Source: Ovis canadensis
Lineage: Eukaryota; Chordata; Mammalia; Artiodactyla; Bovidae
DNA: 64,000 nt
Reading direction: 5' to 3'
Assembly: GCF_042477335.2 (NCBI RefSeq)
Contig: NC_091249.1
Location: 42,764,001-42,828,000 of the forward strand
The notes under the pieces were generated by a model. The model did no database searches. It was not told where the DNA came from and saw only the letters and a program-made list of their open reading frames with translations. Shown here piece after piece: positions 24,301-36,610 of this stretch. Both the position numbers and the translations under genes were made by a program. How positions within the stretch are numbered: the stretch's first letter is position 1; each line of letters opens with the position of its first letter.

Positions 24301-24639
24301 TATTGTTTAAAGCTGATAAATCAAGCTTACAAATGGAGACAATCTTATTTTAGAATATAAATGGAAACAGATAAAGACATACAAAAATAATACAACCATG
24401 TAAATGTAAATAGAGTAATATGCATACCCTGTTACTACATAAGGGAAACAATGATTTTAAGTCTCCATAAATCAATCCATAAATTAAGTTGAGGGCCCGG
24501 AGTGTGGAGGGGGGACTATTACAGGATTTATTTTTAAGCTAAAAATAATAATAATAAATTTTAAGGATTAGGCCAAAAAGTAAACATGCAAATATAGCTG
24601 ACCAACCTCTGATCTTAATATAAAAGCTATGGTAATTTA

Positions 24640-24960
24640 AAAAGATGAACAGATTAGCTTACTGACAGAATAAAGTCTAAATATATATATGGGATATATA
24701 CATATGGAATTCCACATATATATGGAATTTAGTATATGCTAACAACTATATATTTTGGAGTAGTGGAGACAAATTTATTAATCAACAAAGAGATTTTGGG
24801 AAAACTAGCAGCTATCTGGAAATGTAAAAAGGAGATCCCCACCTTACTCCTATCAAAATAAATTCCAAGCAGATCAAAAGTTTTTAAAAGTTGTAAATAC
24901 ACATTGTTTTTGATCAAGCAATTCCAATTCAAGGAATATTTCCAATTAATATATTTGCCA
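24640..24960 (+). mobile_element. L1 ORF2 3' fragment
   Basis: Sense L1 fragment: gggaaaactagcagctatc, aaaataaattccaagcagatc and caattccaattcaaggaat follow the order of the ORF2 C-terminal part. A TA-rich stretch (24675-24735) with a near-palindromic GGAATTCC lies at its start. It ends at the Bov-tA insertion. Confidence 0.5.
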
Positions 24961-24969
24961 ATAAGTAAT

Positions 24970-25191
24970 GAAAGTGTGAAAGTCAAAGTGTTAGTCAGTC
25001 ATGCCTGACTCTTTGTGAACCCATGGGCAGTAGCTCACCAGGCTCCTCTGTCCATGGGACTCTCCAGGTAAGGCTACTGGAGTGGGTTGCCATTTTGTCC
25101 TCCAGGGGATCTTCCCAACCCAGGGATTGAACCTGGGTCTCCTGTATTGCAGGCAGATTTTTTACTTTCGGAGCCACCAGGGAAGCCCTTG
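24970..25191 (-). mobile_element. Bov-tA SINE
   Basis: Complete antisense Bov-tA (tcatgcctgactctttgtg ... gggattgaacctgggtc ... gagccaccagggaagccc). Target-site duplication ataagtaat at 24961-24969 and 25192-25200. Confidence 0.93.
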
Positions 25192-25200
25192 ATAAGTAAT

Positions 25201-26087
25201 ACTTGAGCTAATACAGAATAATTTCTAAGATCTATTTTTAAATAGAGAAGCAAGGGACAAAACAGTGTGCCCAGTATGTTTACCTTTACATAGAATTACA
25301 TTGTATGATATATATTTGTGTATATATGTACATATACATACTTTAGATATATAAATTTAACATTTGTATATATATTATTTGTTTATACATGCATAGAACA
25401 TTTCTAGACAATATTTTCAATAAATTTAACAGTTGCTTCTGAGGAGGAGGGATTGATGAATTGCTTATCTGGCAATAGAAGGAGACTTTCCTTTCCTTGC
25501 ATAACCATTCTATATTATTTGGATTTCTATCATTGGCATATATTACTCTTTGGATTAATAAAGAGATACTTTAAAACTCCAGGTAGCAGAGAAGTCAGAG
25601 AAGCTGTGCACAGAACTGTACTTCCCAGGGCCCAGGCAACTCAGTAATAACAGACCTATCGCTCAAGCTACAGGTAACTCTGCAACAAGTTATAAAGTGC
25701 TTGATTAATTATAAAAGATACATAGAGTCAGAATAATATTACAGTGCTGTAGGATATCATTTATTCAAAGAGTTAATTCTAGAATCAATGATCTAACATC
25801 TTTATACCAGGCTGTAAAGATAGAAAAGTTATATTCATTACATATGTTCCAGAAAAACAAAATACAGTTTAATAAATTTTTAAATTACTTCAATATTGTA
25901 TCTGGTCTCCTTAATTTGAGGGCAAAGGCTCTGATTTCAAGGCATAATTAGAATAAACTGTGGAAACTATCTGGTGATGTTCGAGGACCACAGAAACCAA
26001 AGTCAGAATAATTCTTTTCTGAGCCAGTTTAATATAAAAATTTATTATCCTAACACATTTACATTTGCTGCATGGAAAAAGATCTCA
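25201..26087. other. No recognisable feature
   Basis: AT-rich, with a TA/TATG-rich block at 25300-25390. No gene or repeat family was recognised. Confidence 0.45.
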
Positions 26088-26099
26088 GTAATAAGGCAG

Positions 26100-26367
26100 C
26101 TGCTGCTGCTACTGCTGCTAAGTCGCTTCAGTCGTGTCCGACTCTGTGCGACCCCATAGACGGCAGCCCACCAGGCTCCCCCGTCCCTGGGATTCTCCAG
26201 GCAAGAAACTGGAGTGGGTTAGCATTTCCTTCTTCAATGCATGAAAGTGAAAAGTGAAAGGGAAGTCGCTCAGTTGTGTTCGACTCTTAACGACCCCATG
26301 GACTGCAGCCCACCAGGCTCCTCCATCTATGGGAGTTTCCAGGCAAGGGGATGCCATTGCCTTCTCT
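26100..26367 (-). mobile_element. Bov-A2 SINE
   Basis: Full two-unit Bov-A2, antisense, beginning with gctgctgct repeats and containing the gaaagtgaaaagtgaaag linker. Target repeat gtaataaggcag (26088-26099) and gtaagaaggcag (26368-26379), one mismatch in 12. Confidence 0.93.
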
Positions 26368-26379
26368 GTAAGAAGGCAG

Positions 26380-27745
26380 AGCTTTGGCATATTCTTGATA
26401 ACTCCTTAAGTTTCAGCACTCCAAAAGTCTACTTGTACCAGTAATTTGACATGAACTTTATTTGGGCCGTAAAGAAATTAAGGCTCACAGTGTAGCTCAC
26501 ATGAGAATGACATATTCATTCACTCCTGCTTTTTTGTTCTGAAAACATTTTGCAATTGAAGAGTACATTTTTAAGGTATACGATGATGGTACATTTGAGC
26601 TGTGAAAGGTAAATAAAGCAGTTAAGGGTATCATTGCAATTTAGATGTAGTTATTCCATCAAGAAGGTTCCTGAAAAACCTCTTACAAGTAAACAACCTG
26701 TCATTTCCCAACTGGACTTCCGGTTTAATTTACTATCCTTGTAAAATGGGGAGAAGAGTCAATAGCTTCAGAAAAGCATTTAGTATAGAGATTCTAGGGG
26801 TTAGATGCTATAAAATCAACTGAAATTAAAAAGCATTTGACTAAATAGTGCTAGGTCTACTACTATATAATGTTACTTAAAAGATTAATATGTATACTGT
26901 ATTCTTAGTTATATAATAGAGAACACAAGTACATTATAATTGTAAGAGGAACAGATTAGGGTAATCATTGCAGTCTAATAACCACTTGATGTTTTGTTAA
27001 GTCATCTCAACCTTCCTATTGATGCAAAAAAATATACTTTCTGATATTTCCTGTTTAACAGACTTCTGTCAATCAACACTTTTCTTGCCCCCCACTTTCC
27101 CTGACGAAGTCCCACTTTATCTTCTCCCTACATAGATTAGAACACTTCTTTTTCACTATGCTTCAACAATAAAACCAAATTAAAAAGTTATTTCTTGAGT
27201 AGTATTTATTTGTAAAATCCTATACTAGGCTCTGTAAAACACCAACATCTTTTAAACTAGCCTTAAGTTTCCTAATGAAAGGACTAATGAAAGGATACTA
27301 GGGAAAATCTAACTCAGTCCTATTGAGAAAATTCCTGTCATCTGAGCATTTAAGCACCTATCAGATTCACTCACCTGGTAGAGCTGGAATTAAAACATAC
27401 ACATGGACAGGCAAAACAGCGAAGAACAGCAGATTAGATTTAACCGATTGGTCCTTAGCCTTAAGTAACCAGAGAGGTATAAACAATAAGAGAACCATTT
27501 TATTCTTCAAAATCCTTAAGAGACTAAGGAGACACTGGGAAAAGAGGAATCATGAATGAGACGTGAATTAAAAACAGAAAGATGTTTTATAAGCTAATGA
27601 AACGAAGAAAAATCCCCTCTCTCACCATCAAACATAGACCATTAGGAACTAGGCAAGTACCCTTCAATGGAAGAGATGAAATATTTTCAATAGATATTAA
27701 ACAATCTTAGAAAACATTTGCACACCAGTAAGAAAGAATTTCTAA
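26380..27745. other. No recognisable feature
   Basis: AT-rich, no repeat family or coding region recognised. A donor-like ctaccag|gtgagt on the minus strand near 27373 has no supporting exon. Confidence 0.4.
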
Positions 27746-27880
27746 TATAAAGCAAACACCACAAATAAACATAAGCCTCAATTAATTGACTCAGGAGACC
27801 AGAAGAGGGAGCTCTCGGGCCCGGCAACAGTAGCAGAGCCCAACTGGAAGAAAAAAAAAAAAAGACTCCTTTCCTAGCAA

Positions 27881-30800
27881 GAGATCTCTAGTCTTTCCCA
27901 TTCTACTCTTTTCCTCTATTTCTTTGCACTGATCACTGAGGAAGGCTTTCTTATCTCTCCTTGCTATTCTTTGGAACTTGGCATTCAAATGGGTATATCT
28001 TTCCTTTCCTCCTTTGCTTTTTGCTTCTTTTCTTTTCATAGCTATTTGTAAGGCCTCCTCAGACAGCCATTTTGCTTTTTTGCCTTTCTTCTTCTTGGGG
28101 ATGGTCTTGCTCCCTGTCTCCTGAACAATGTCACAAACCTCTGTCTATAGTTCAATCAGGCGCTCTATCAGATCTAGTCCCTTAAATCTATTTCTCACTT
28201 CCACTGTATAATTGTTAGGGATTTGATTTAGATCATACCTGAATGGTCTAGTGGTTTACCCTACTTTCTTCAACTTAAGTCTGAATTTGGCAATAAGTTC
28301 ATGAACTGAGGCACAGTCAGCTCCCGGTCTTGTTTTTGCCGACCGTATAGAGCGTCTCCATCTTTGGCTGCAAAGAATATAATCAATCTGATTTCGGTGT
28401 TGGCCACCTATAGTGATGTCCATGTGTAGAGTCTTCTCTTGTGTTGTTGGAAGAGGGTGTTTGCTATGACCAGTGCGTTCTCTTGGCAAAATTCTGTTAG
28501 CCTTTGCCCTGCTTCATTCTGTATTCCAAGGCCAAATTTGACTGTTATTGCAGGTGTTTCTTGACTTCCTACTTTTGCATTCCAGTCCCCAATAATGAAA
28601 AGGACATCTTTTTTGGGTGTTAGTTCTAGAAGGTCTTGTAGGTGTTCATAGAACCATTCAACTTTAGCTTCTTCAACATTGCTGGTCAGGGCATAGACTT
28701 GGATTACCGTGATATTGAATGGTTTGCCTTGGAAATGAACAGAAATCATTCTGTTGTTTCTGAGACTGCCTCAAAGTACTGCATTTTGGACTCTTGTTGA
28801 CCATGATGGCTACTCCATTTCTTCTAAGGGATTCCTGCCCACAGTAGTAGATATAATGGTCATCTGAGTTAAATTCACCCATTCCAGTCCATCTTAGTTT
28901 GCTGATTCTGAAAATGTTAACATTCACTCTTAATCATCTCCTGTTTGACCACTTTCAATTTGCCTTGATTCATGGACCTAACATTTCAAGTTCCTATGCA
29001 ATATTGCTTTTCACAGCATCAGACCTTGCTTCCATCACCAGTCATATGCACAACTGGGTATTGTTTTTGCTTTGGCTCCATCTCTTCATTCTTTCTGGAG
29101 TTGTTTCTCCATTGATCTCCAGTAGCATTGGGCACATACCAACCCTGGGGAGTTCATCTTTCAGGTTCTGATCTTTTTGCCTTTTCACACTGTTCATGGG
29201 GTTCTCAGGCAAGAATACTGAAGTGGTTTGCAATTCCCTTCTCAACTGGACCACATTTTGTCAAGAAAGTTAGAGATACCAAGGGAACATTTCATGCAAA
29301 GATAGACACAATAAAGGACACAGATGGTATGGACCTAACAGAAGCAGAAGGTAGTAAGAAGAGACAGCAAGAATACACAGAAAAACTGTACAAAAAAGAT
29401 CTTCACAACCCAATCATGATGGCGTGATCACATCTAGAGCCAGACATCCTGGAATGTGAAGTCAAGTGGCTCTTAGGAAGCATCACTATGAACAAAGATA
29501 GTGGAGTGATGGAATCCAGTTGAGCTATTTCAAATCCTGAAAGATGATGCTGTGAAAGTGCTGCACTCAACATGCCATCAAATTTGGAAAACTCAGCAGT
29601 GGTCACAGGACTGGAAAAGGTCAGTTTTCATTCCAATCCCAAACGAAGGCAATGCCAAAGGATGCTTAAACTACCGCACAATTGCACTCATCTCACACAC
29701 CAGTAAAGTAATGCTCAAAATTCTCCAAGCCAGGCTTCAATAATACGTGAACCGTGAACTTCCAGATGTTCAAGCTGGCTTTAGAAAAAGCAGAGGAACC
29801 AGAGATTGAACTGCCAACATCTGGTGGATCATGGAAAAAGCAAAAGAGTTCCAGAATAACATCTATTTCTGCTTTAATGACTATGCCAAAGCCTTTGACT
29901 GTGTGGATCACAATAAAGTCTGGAAATTTCTGAGAGAGACAGGAATACCAGACCACCTGACCTGCCTCTTGAGAAATCTGTATGCAAGTCAGGAAGCAAC
30001 AGTTAGACCTGGACATGGAACAACAGACTGGTTCCAAATAGGGAAAGGAGTTCGTCAAGGTTGTATATTGTTACCATGTTTATTTAACTTATACTCAGAG
30101 TACATCATGAGAAACGCTAGACTGGAAGATGCACAGCTGGAATCAAGATTGCTGGAAGATATATCAATAACCTCAGATATGCAGATGACACGACCCTTAC
30201 GGCAGAAAGCGAAGAACTAACGAGCCTCTTGATCAAAGTGCAAGAGGAGAGTGAAAAAGTTGTCTTAAAGCTCAACATTCAGAAAACTAAGATTCTGGTA
30301 TCGGGTCCCATTACTTTATGGCAAAAAGATGGAGAAACAGTGGAAACAGCGGCAGATTTTATTTTGGGGGGCTCCAAAATCACTGCAGACGGTGACTGCA
30401 GCCATAAAATTAGAAGATGCTTACTCCTTGGAAGATAACTTATGACCAACCTAGACAACATATTAAAAAGCAGAGATATTACTTTGCCAACAAAGATCCA
30501 TCTATGATTTTTCCAGAAGTCATGTATGGATGTGAAAGTTGGACTATGAAGAAAGCTGACTGCCGAAGAATTGATGCTTTTGAACTGTGGTGTTGGAGAA
30601 GACTCTTGAGAGTCCTTTGGACTTGAAGGAGATCCAACCAGTCCATCCTAAAGGAAATCAGTCCTGAATACTCATTGGAAGGACTGATGTTGAAGCTGAA
30701 ACTCTAATATTTGGCCACCTAATGCAAAGAGCTGATTCATTTCAAAAGACCCTGATGCTGGGAAAGATTGAAGTTGGGACAAGGGACCACAAAGGATGAG

Positions 30801-30945
30801 ATAGATGATTGGATGGCATCACCAACTCAATGGACATGAATTTGAGCGAGCTCCAGGAGTTGGTGAGGGACAGAGAAGCCTGGCGTGCTGCAGTCTGTGC
30901 AGTCGCAGAGAGTCGGACACAACTGTGCAACTGAGCGGAACTAAA
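27881..30945. mobile_element. Full-length BovB with 5' half inverted (twin-primed form)
   Basis: 27881-29258 is antisense and contains the element's 5' end and endonuclease (open minus 28927-28673, 28749-28408, 28489-28256). 29259-30945 is sense and contains the linker, reverse transcriptase and 3' end (open plus 29552-29743, 29831-30220, 30229-30438). In element order the antisense part stops at gagatctct and the sense part starts at tcaagaaagttagag. These are adjacent in other BovB copies, so almost nothing was lost. It sits inside the LTR-like repeat, between ctttcctagc (27870-27878) and cttccttgctgg (30946-30957), both related to cttccctggc in the uninterrupted LTR copy. Confidence 0.88.
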
Positions 30946-31088
30946 CTTCCTTGCTGGAGCTCAGCCAATAAAAAGCCATGGACTCTGTTTACTAGTCCTC
31001 TCAACTTCCTCTTCTGAGAGTGTTCCTCTCAGTAAGAACACTCTCTTTCCCTTGCCCTGTTGGGACTTGCAGGTGGATCACTATGGTC

Positions 31089-31255
31089 TTAGCTCTGCAG
31101 CTCAGTCATGTCCAACTCTCTGTCCATGGAATTCCCGAGGCAAGAATACATGAGTGGGTTGACATTTTCTTCACCAGGGGATCTTCCTGACCCAGGGATT
31201 GAACCCAAATCTCCTGCATCTCCTCCACTGGGAGGCGAAATCTTTACTTCTGAAC
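31089..31255 (-). mobile_element. Bov-tA SINE inside the LTR-like repeat
   Basis: Diverged antisense Bov-tA (gtcatgtccaactctctg ... ggatcttcctgacccaggg ... tcttctgaaccacct-type head). It interrupts LTR-like copy 1 near its R/U5-like part. Confidence 0.8.
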
Positions 31256-31330
31256 CACCTGTAACCAACCCCAAAGAGCAGTTTTCTGCTCATCTCAAAG
31301 AACCGGCAGTTTATCTGTTTTAGGTCAACA

Positions 31331-31943
31331 TTTTCATGGCTTTATGGGGACCAGAAAAGACTCCCAGTGGCTCCACGGCTAGTGAACAGGTGTGACATCT
31401 ACACTGTCCCCTCACCTAAAAGGCCTGCCTTGTCAACCCTGGAGTTTAAAGGCACAGCTTTCTCCTGGATCCAAACTTCCCACTTTGCAACTGAAGCTCT
31501 TCGGGCTTTATTTGGGATCTACTTTAAAGATTTGGTCATTTCTGGTTATGCCCTTGCTCTGGAGGCAAGTGTCCATGTGGCACTCAAGTATGAGTCTGAG
31601 ATCAGATTATTTCAACGGAAACTGGCCAAGAAGCATTCAGTCCTCTCCTTCAGCAACCGAGGCATTTCAATGAAATTTCACCATTTTTCAGCCTTCACCC
31701 TGTTCCTTTGGAATAGGGGCTATTCTATGGGAACTGACTGAGAAGGCTCTAATCTGGCTTCTCTGGGCAAATTGTTCCCTTCAAAATGGCTCGTATTAAG
31801 CCTGCAAGTTGAGTTGTTTTGAACTGTTTAAGGTCTTTGAGCTGTAAGGTTAACTGCTTAAAAATTATTCTTTAACTCCGGAGAAAAATCTCTGAGAAAT
31901 GAGATTTCAGTTATCTAAAATTTGAGGGTGGCCCCCGCCACCA
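31331..31943. other. Between LTR-like copies; unidentified 124-codon frame
   Basis: Single-copy-looking sequence just 3' of LTR-like copy 1. It holds a 124-codon open frame on the plus strand (31367-31741) that I do not recognise. It shows no gag, protease, pol or env motif and no membrane segment or signal peptide. It may be the decayed internal part of a non-autonomous LTR element, or chance. No primer-binding site could be assigned with confidence. Confidence 0.35.
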
Positions 31944-32158
31944 AGATTCCCTGATAGCTCAGATGGTAAAAAGTCTGCCTGCAATGTGGGAAAACCGGGT
32001 TTGATCCCTGGGTGGGGAAGATCCCCTGGAGAAGGAAATGGCAACCCACTCCAATATTCTTTCCTAGAAAATCCCATGGATGGAGGAGCCTGGCAGGCTA
32101 CACACCATGGGGTAGCAAAGAGTCTGACAGGACTCAGGGACTTCTCTTTCACTTTCCC
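31944..32158 (+). mobile_element. Bov-tA SINE
   Basis: Sense Bov-tA: head ctgatagctcagatggtaaa and ttgatccctgggtggg, body to gactcagggacttc, then a tttcactttcccc tail. No clear target-site duplication. Confidence 0.88.
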
Positions 32159-32395
32159 CTTCCCACACCACAGAGACTGCAGCTGATTTCTAAATGCCTT
32201 GACCAAAAGTATTGCCATTGCTCCTTCTAAATCTCAGATCCAGCCTTTTTGTAACTCAAACTCTTAACCCTTTGAGACAGTCAGAGGATGCCCAAGGCAC
32301 TTGCCTCTTGTCTCTTTTGACCGGCAACTGACAAAAGGAAACATACTCTGATATTGTAAAGATCTAACTGTTCTATTAGCATTAAAAATAACCAT

Positions 32396-32525
32396 GTCTT
32401 GGTACTTCTCTGGTACTCCAATGGTTACAACTCCATGCTTTTACTGCAGAGGCTCAGGTCTGAACCCTTGTTGGGGAACTAAGATCCCCCATGCCACACA
32501 GCATGGACAAAAACAAAGAAACAAG
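32396..32525 (+). mobile_element. CHR-type tRNA-Glu SINE
   Basis: The head cttctctggtactccaatgg, followed by actgcagaggctcaggtctg and ttggggaactaagatccccc, matches the cetartiodactyl CHR SINE order. It ends with an A-rich tail (acaaaaacaaagaaacaag). Confidence 0.75.
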
Positions 32526-32663
32526 ACTGGTAGAACAATCTTTCACAGGGCACTCTTAGGAGACAAGCACCATACCTTGCAACCTAGAGGTTTTCTCTAC
32601 TGAAAATGACATAGCCACAGAGACTCTCTGCAATCTTACTGGTACTGCTAACCAACACTGGTT

Positions 32664-34485
32664 AAGATATATCCATCTGAATGCAGAGTTCCAAACAACA
32701 GCAAGAGATAAGAAAGCCTTCCTCAGTGATCATTGCAAAGATCAATGCAAAGAAAAAGAGGAAAACAGTAGGAAGGGAAAGACGAGATCTCTTCAAGAAA
32801 ATTAGAGATACCAAGGGAACATTTCATGCAAAGATGGGTCAAATAAAGGACAGAAATGGTATGGACATAACAGAAGCAGAGGATATCAAGAAGAGGTGGC
32901 AAGAATACACAGAAGAACTATGCAAAAAAGATCTTAATGATCCAGAGAACCACAATGGTGTAAATCACTCACCTAGAGCCAGACATCTTGGAAGGCAAAG
33001 TCAAGTGGGCATTAGGAAGCATCACTACAAACAAAGCTAGTGGAATGATGGAATTCCAGTTAAGCTATTTCAAATCCTAAAAGATGATGCTGTGAAAGCA
33101 CTCACTCAATATGCCAGCAATCTGGAAAACTCAGCAGTGGCCACAGGACTGGAAAGGTCAGCTGTCATTCCAATCCCAAAGAAAGGCAATGCCAAAGAAT
33201 GCTGAAACTAACCTCACAATTGCACTCATTTCATGTTAGCAAAGTAATGCTCAAAATTCTCCAAGCAAGGCTTCAACAATACGTGAACCAAGAACTTCCA
33301 GATGTTCAAGATGGATTTAGAAAAGGCAGAGGAACCAGAGATCAAATTGCCAACATCTCCTGGATCACAGAAAAAGCAAGAGACCCAGAAAAACATTTAC
33401 TTCTGCTTCATTGACTATGCTAAAGCCACAGTTCACAACGAACTGTGGAAAATTCTTAAAAGAGATGGGAATACTGGACCACCTGACCTGCCTCCTGAGA
33501 AACTTGTATGCAGGTCAAGAAGCAACAGTTAGAACTGGACATGGAACAATGGATGGTTCCAAATTGGGAAAGGAAAATGTCAAGGCTGTACATTGTCACC
33601 CTGCTTATTTAACTTATATGCAGAGTACATCATGTGAAGTGCTGGGCTGAATGAAGCATAAGCTGGAATCAAGACTGTCAGGAGAAATACCAATAACCTC
33701 AGATATGCAGATGACACCACCCTTATGGCAGAAAGTGAAGAGGAACTAAAAAGCCTCTTGATGAAAGTGAAAGAGGAGAATAAAAAAGCTGGCTTGAAAC
33801 TCAACATTCAAAAAACGAAGATCATGGCATTCAGTCCTACCACTTCATGGCAAATAGATGAGGAAAAAATGGAAACACTGAGAAACTTTATTTTCTTGGG
33901 CTCCAAAATCACTGCATATGGTGATGCAGCCATGAAATTAAAAGATGCTTGCTCCTTGGAAGAAAAGCTATGACCAACCTAGGCAGCATATTAAAAAGCA
34001 GAGACATCACTGTGTCGACAAAGGTCCGTCTAGTCAAGGCTATGGTTTTTCCAGTAGTCACGTATGAATTTGAGAGTTGGACCACAAAGAAGGCTGAGCA
34101 CTGAAAAATTGATGCTTGTGAACTGTAGTGTTGGAGAAGACTCTTGAGAGTTCCCTGGAGTGCAAGGAGATCAAACCAGTTAATCCTGAAGGAAATCAGT
34201 CCTGAATGTTCATTGGAAGGACTGATGCTGAAGCTGAAACTCCAATACTTTGGCCACCTGATGTGAAGAACTGACTCACTGGAAAAGACCCTGATGCTAG
34301 GAAAGATTGAAGGCAGGCGGAGAAGGGGATGACAAAGGATGAGATGGTTGGATGGCATCACCGACTAGACAGACATGAGTTTGAGCAAGCTCCAGGAGTT
34401 GGTGATGGACCAAGAAGCCTGGTGTGCTGCAGTCCATGGGGTCACAGAAAATCGAATGCCACTGAGAGACTGAACCAAACCAAAC
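32664..34485 (+). mobile_element. 5'-truncated BovB (linker, RT and 3' end)
   Basis: Sense BovB from the gaatgcagagttcc linker through the reverse transcriptase to the tail (gactgaaccaaaccaaacc). Open pieces: 32681-33040, 33199-33414, 33411-33650 and 33725-33973 (with AESEEELKSLLMKVKEE). Many frameshifts, including a short deletion in the FIDYAKAFD region. It lies between the two LTR-like copies. Only weak flank similarity (aaccaacactggt versus aaccaaacctggt). Confidence 0.92.
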
Positions 34486-34938
34486 CTGGTACTACCAGTT
34501 TCCAAGAAATAGACTCTTTGATTCATGTGATACACCTAAAGTAAGCACCAAAATCGACTGGATCTTACATCATTTGGTAACCTGAAAGCTAAGATTTCCT
34601 GGAATCAAAGCAGACAGTAACTGATGAGATGGCTTTCTCAACATGTCCAGATGGGGCTGATGATGATGATGACATAACACCTCAAATCATCTCCAATGTC
34701 TATGACCTTGATAATATATGAACTTCAGATAAAACAGTCTGAGTTTTCACTCTTACTCTTCATTATTACTTAAATGTGGCCTTATTAGTTTCCCAATATG
34801 ACCACTTACTCTTCTATAAGAGACACTATGGACAGAAAGGTCCATCCTGGCACTGAAGGACAAAAAGCCTCTAACACTGGAAAACCTGACTCTCATGCAT
34901 GATGCCTGCAGGTTGAGGTCTTCATCAAAAGGGAAAAA
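34486..34938. other. Unannotated sequence before LTR-like copy 2
   Basis: No gene recognised. A purine-rich aaaagggaaaaa directly before position 34939 resembles a polypurine tract at the start of an LTR. Confidence 0.35.
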
Positions 34939-35271
34939 TGGAAAGAAATTAATAAACAGAAATCTCATCCGAATAGAGTCAAGACACCAGCAGGGAAAGC
35001 TCTCATGCCCTGCAACAACAGCAGAGTCCAACAAGAAGAAGACAGACTCCTTCCCTGGCAAGGATTCAGCCAGTGAAAAGCACTGGACTCGGTTTTTTGT
35101 AGCCACCCACCTTCATTCTCCCCTGTATAAAACTGCTCTGTTTCCCTTGCTGAGTGGGAACTTGCAGGTGGTTCACGATGACAGTAGAGCCCAAACTAAT
35201 TCTCTGCTGATTCTAAATAATTTCATTTTTGCTGGAGAACCACCTAGTAGTTTATTTGTTTTAGGTTAACA
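34939..35271 (+). repeat. LTR-like repeat copy 2 (uninterrupted)
   Basis: About 333 bp starting TG and ending CA. It has a TATA-like tataaaac at 35126-35133, then tttcccttgctgag and the acttgcaggtgg block. It is in the same orientation as the interrupted copy at 27746-31330, which it matches along its whole length. The pair could be the two LTRs of one old element or two separate insertions. No gag, pol or env was recognised between them. Confidence 0.6.
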
Positions 35272-35349
35272 CCTAGGGAAAAATGGCTTCCTGCCTGGCC
35301 ACCGTAAGATAATGAATGGCTCAACAGCACCAAGACACAAATAGATTTC

Positions 35350-36610
35350 AACAATTAGAGATCCACATGTAAGATTCATTTGAACCTTCACACCACATAT
35401 GAAAATGAAATCAAAATGGATAAAAGACCTAAATGTAAGAGATACTACTGTAAAACTTTTAGAAAGAAACACAGGTGAAAATCTTCTTCGTTAGGCAATG
35501 GTTTAGCAAAAGCACAGGCAACAAAAGAAAAAAATTAATTTAACATCAAAATTAAAATTTTTTCTGCATTAAGGACAGTATAAACAAAATAAAATACAAC
35601 CCCGAATGGGAGAAAATGTTACAAATATAAAACTGATATGGGTCTAGTATCCAGAATACAAAAAATTCCTACAACTCAAAAAGAGAAATGACTCAAAAAT
35701 AAGCAAATAACTCAAATATACATGTCTCTAATATATATACAAATGGTCAATAAACACATGAAAAGATGCTCAACACTATTAGTCATTAGAGAAATTCAAA
35801 CCAAAACCATAATGAAATACCGCTTCATACCCACTAGGATGGTTATACTTAAAATATATTCTGAAAAATGAAAAGTAACAAGTGTTGACAAGGATACGGA
35901 AAATATGTAATCTTCCTATGTTTCTGTTGGTGGGAATGATAAAAGTATGACTGCTGTGGAAAAGTTTGGTTGGCAGTTGCACAAAATGTTAAACAAAGTT
36001 ACTATGTAATCCTGAAATTCTATCTGAGAAATTTCAGAGCCTAACTATACAAAAGTGTGTACACCAATGTTAATAGCATCGCTATTTATAATAGACAAAA
36101 GACAGAAACAATCCAATGTTCCTTAATTGAAGAATCGATAAAGAAAAATGGTACAAACATGTCAAAAAAGGAAGAAGTACTCTTACATGATACAACTAGG
36201 ACAAACCTTGAAAACATTAAGCTAAAAGAGAGAAGCCAGTTTCAAAAGGCCACATATTATGTAACTGCATTTATTAAATTTGCTTAATTATAGTTGAAAG
36301 ATAAGCACTTTACAATACTGTGTGGCTTTCTGCCACACACCAACATGAATCAGCCACAGGTTTACACATGTAGTTGCATTTACATGAAATGTTCATTATA
36401 GGCAGATCAGTCGAGACTGAAAGCAGATTAGGGGTTGCCAGAGGCTGGGGTCTTGAGGGGTAAGGTAAGTGACTAACGGGACAGGATTTCTTTTGGGAGT
36501 GATGAAAATGTTCTAGAATTAGGCAGTGATTTTATTTGCATGAGGTAATTAATGGCACTGAATTGTACACAGCTAAAATAATAAATTTTTGTGGGAATTG
36601 GATCTCATTG
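35350..36610 (+). mobile_element. L1M ORF2 3' end and 3' UTR
   Basis: Sense L1: tcaaaatggataaaagacc, caacactattagtcattag, ggatggttatacttaaaat, ttataatagacaaaagacag, ccttgaaaacattaagct and, in the 3' UTR, ttgccagaggctgggg, agtgatgaaaatgttctag and actgaattgtacac. This is the order of old L1M 3' ends. Many stops. Interrupted by a short antisense bovine L1 piece at about 36308-36362. Confidence 0.85.
36308..36362 (-). mobile_element. Short antisense bovine L1 3' UTR piece
   Basis: tctgccacacaccaacatg and aatcagccacaggtttacac match the antisense L1 3' end seen at 61.27 kb. A weak tagttg repeat lies on both sides. Confidence 0.5.

Larger units (their letters stand above)
27746..31330 (+). repeat. 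LTR-like repeat copy 1 (split in three)
   Basis: Three segments (about 27746-27880, 30946-31088 and 31256-31330) together align to the intact copy at 34939-35271. Shared blocks include gagctctcgggcccggcaac versus aagctctcatgccctgcaac, cagccaataaaaagc versus cagccagtgaaaagc, tttcccttgc, acttgcaggtgg and a shared end gttttaggt[ct]aaca. A BovB splits it at 27881-30945 and a Bov-tA at 31089-31255. It ends in CA like a retroviral LTR. Old endogenous element with no viral gene recognised. Confidence 0.6.
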
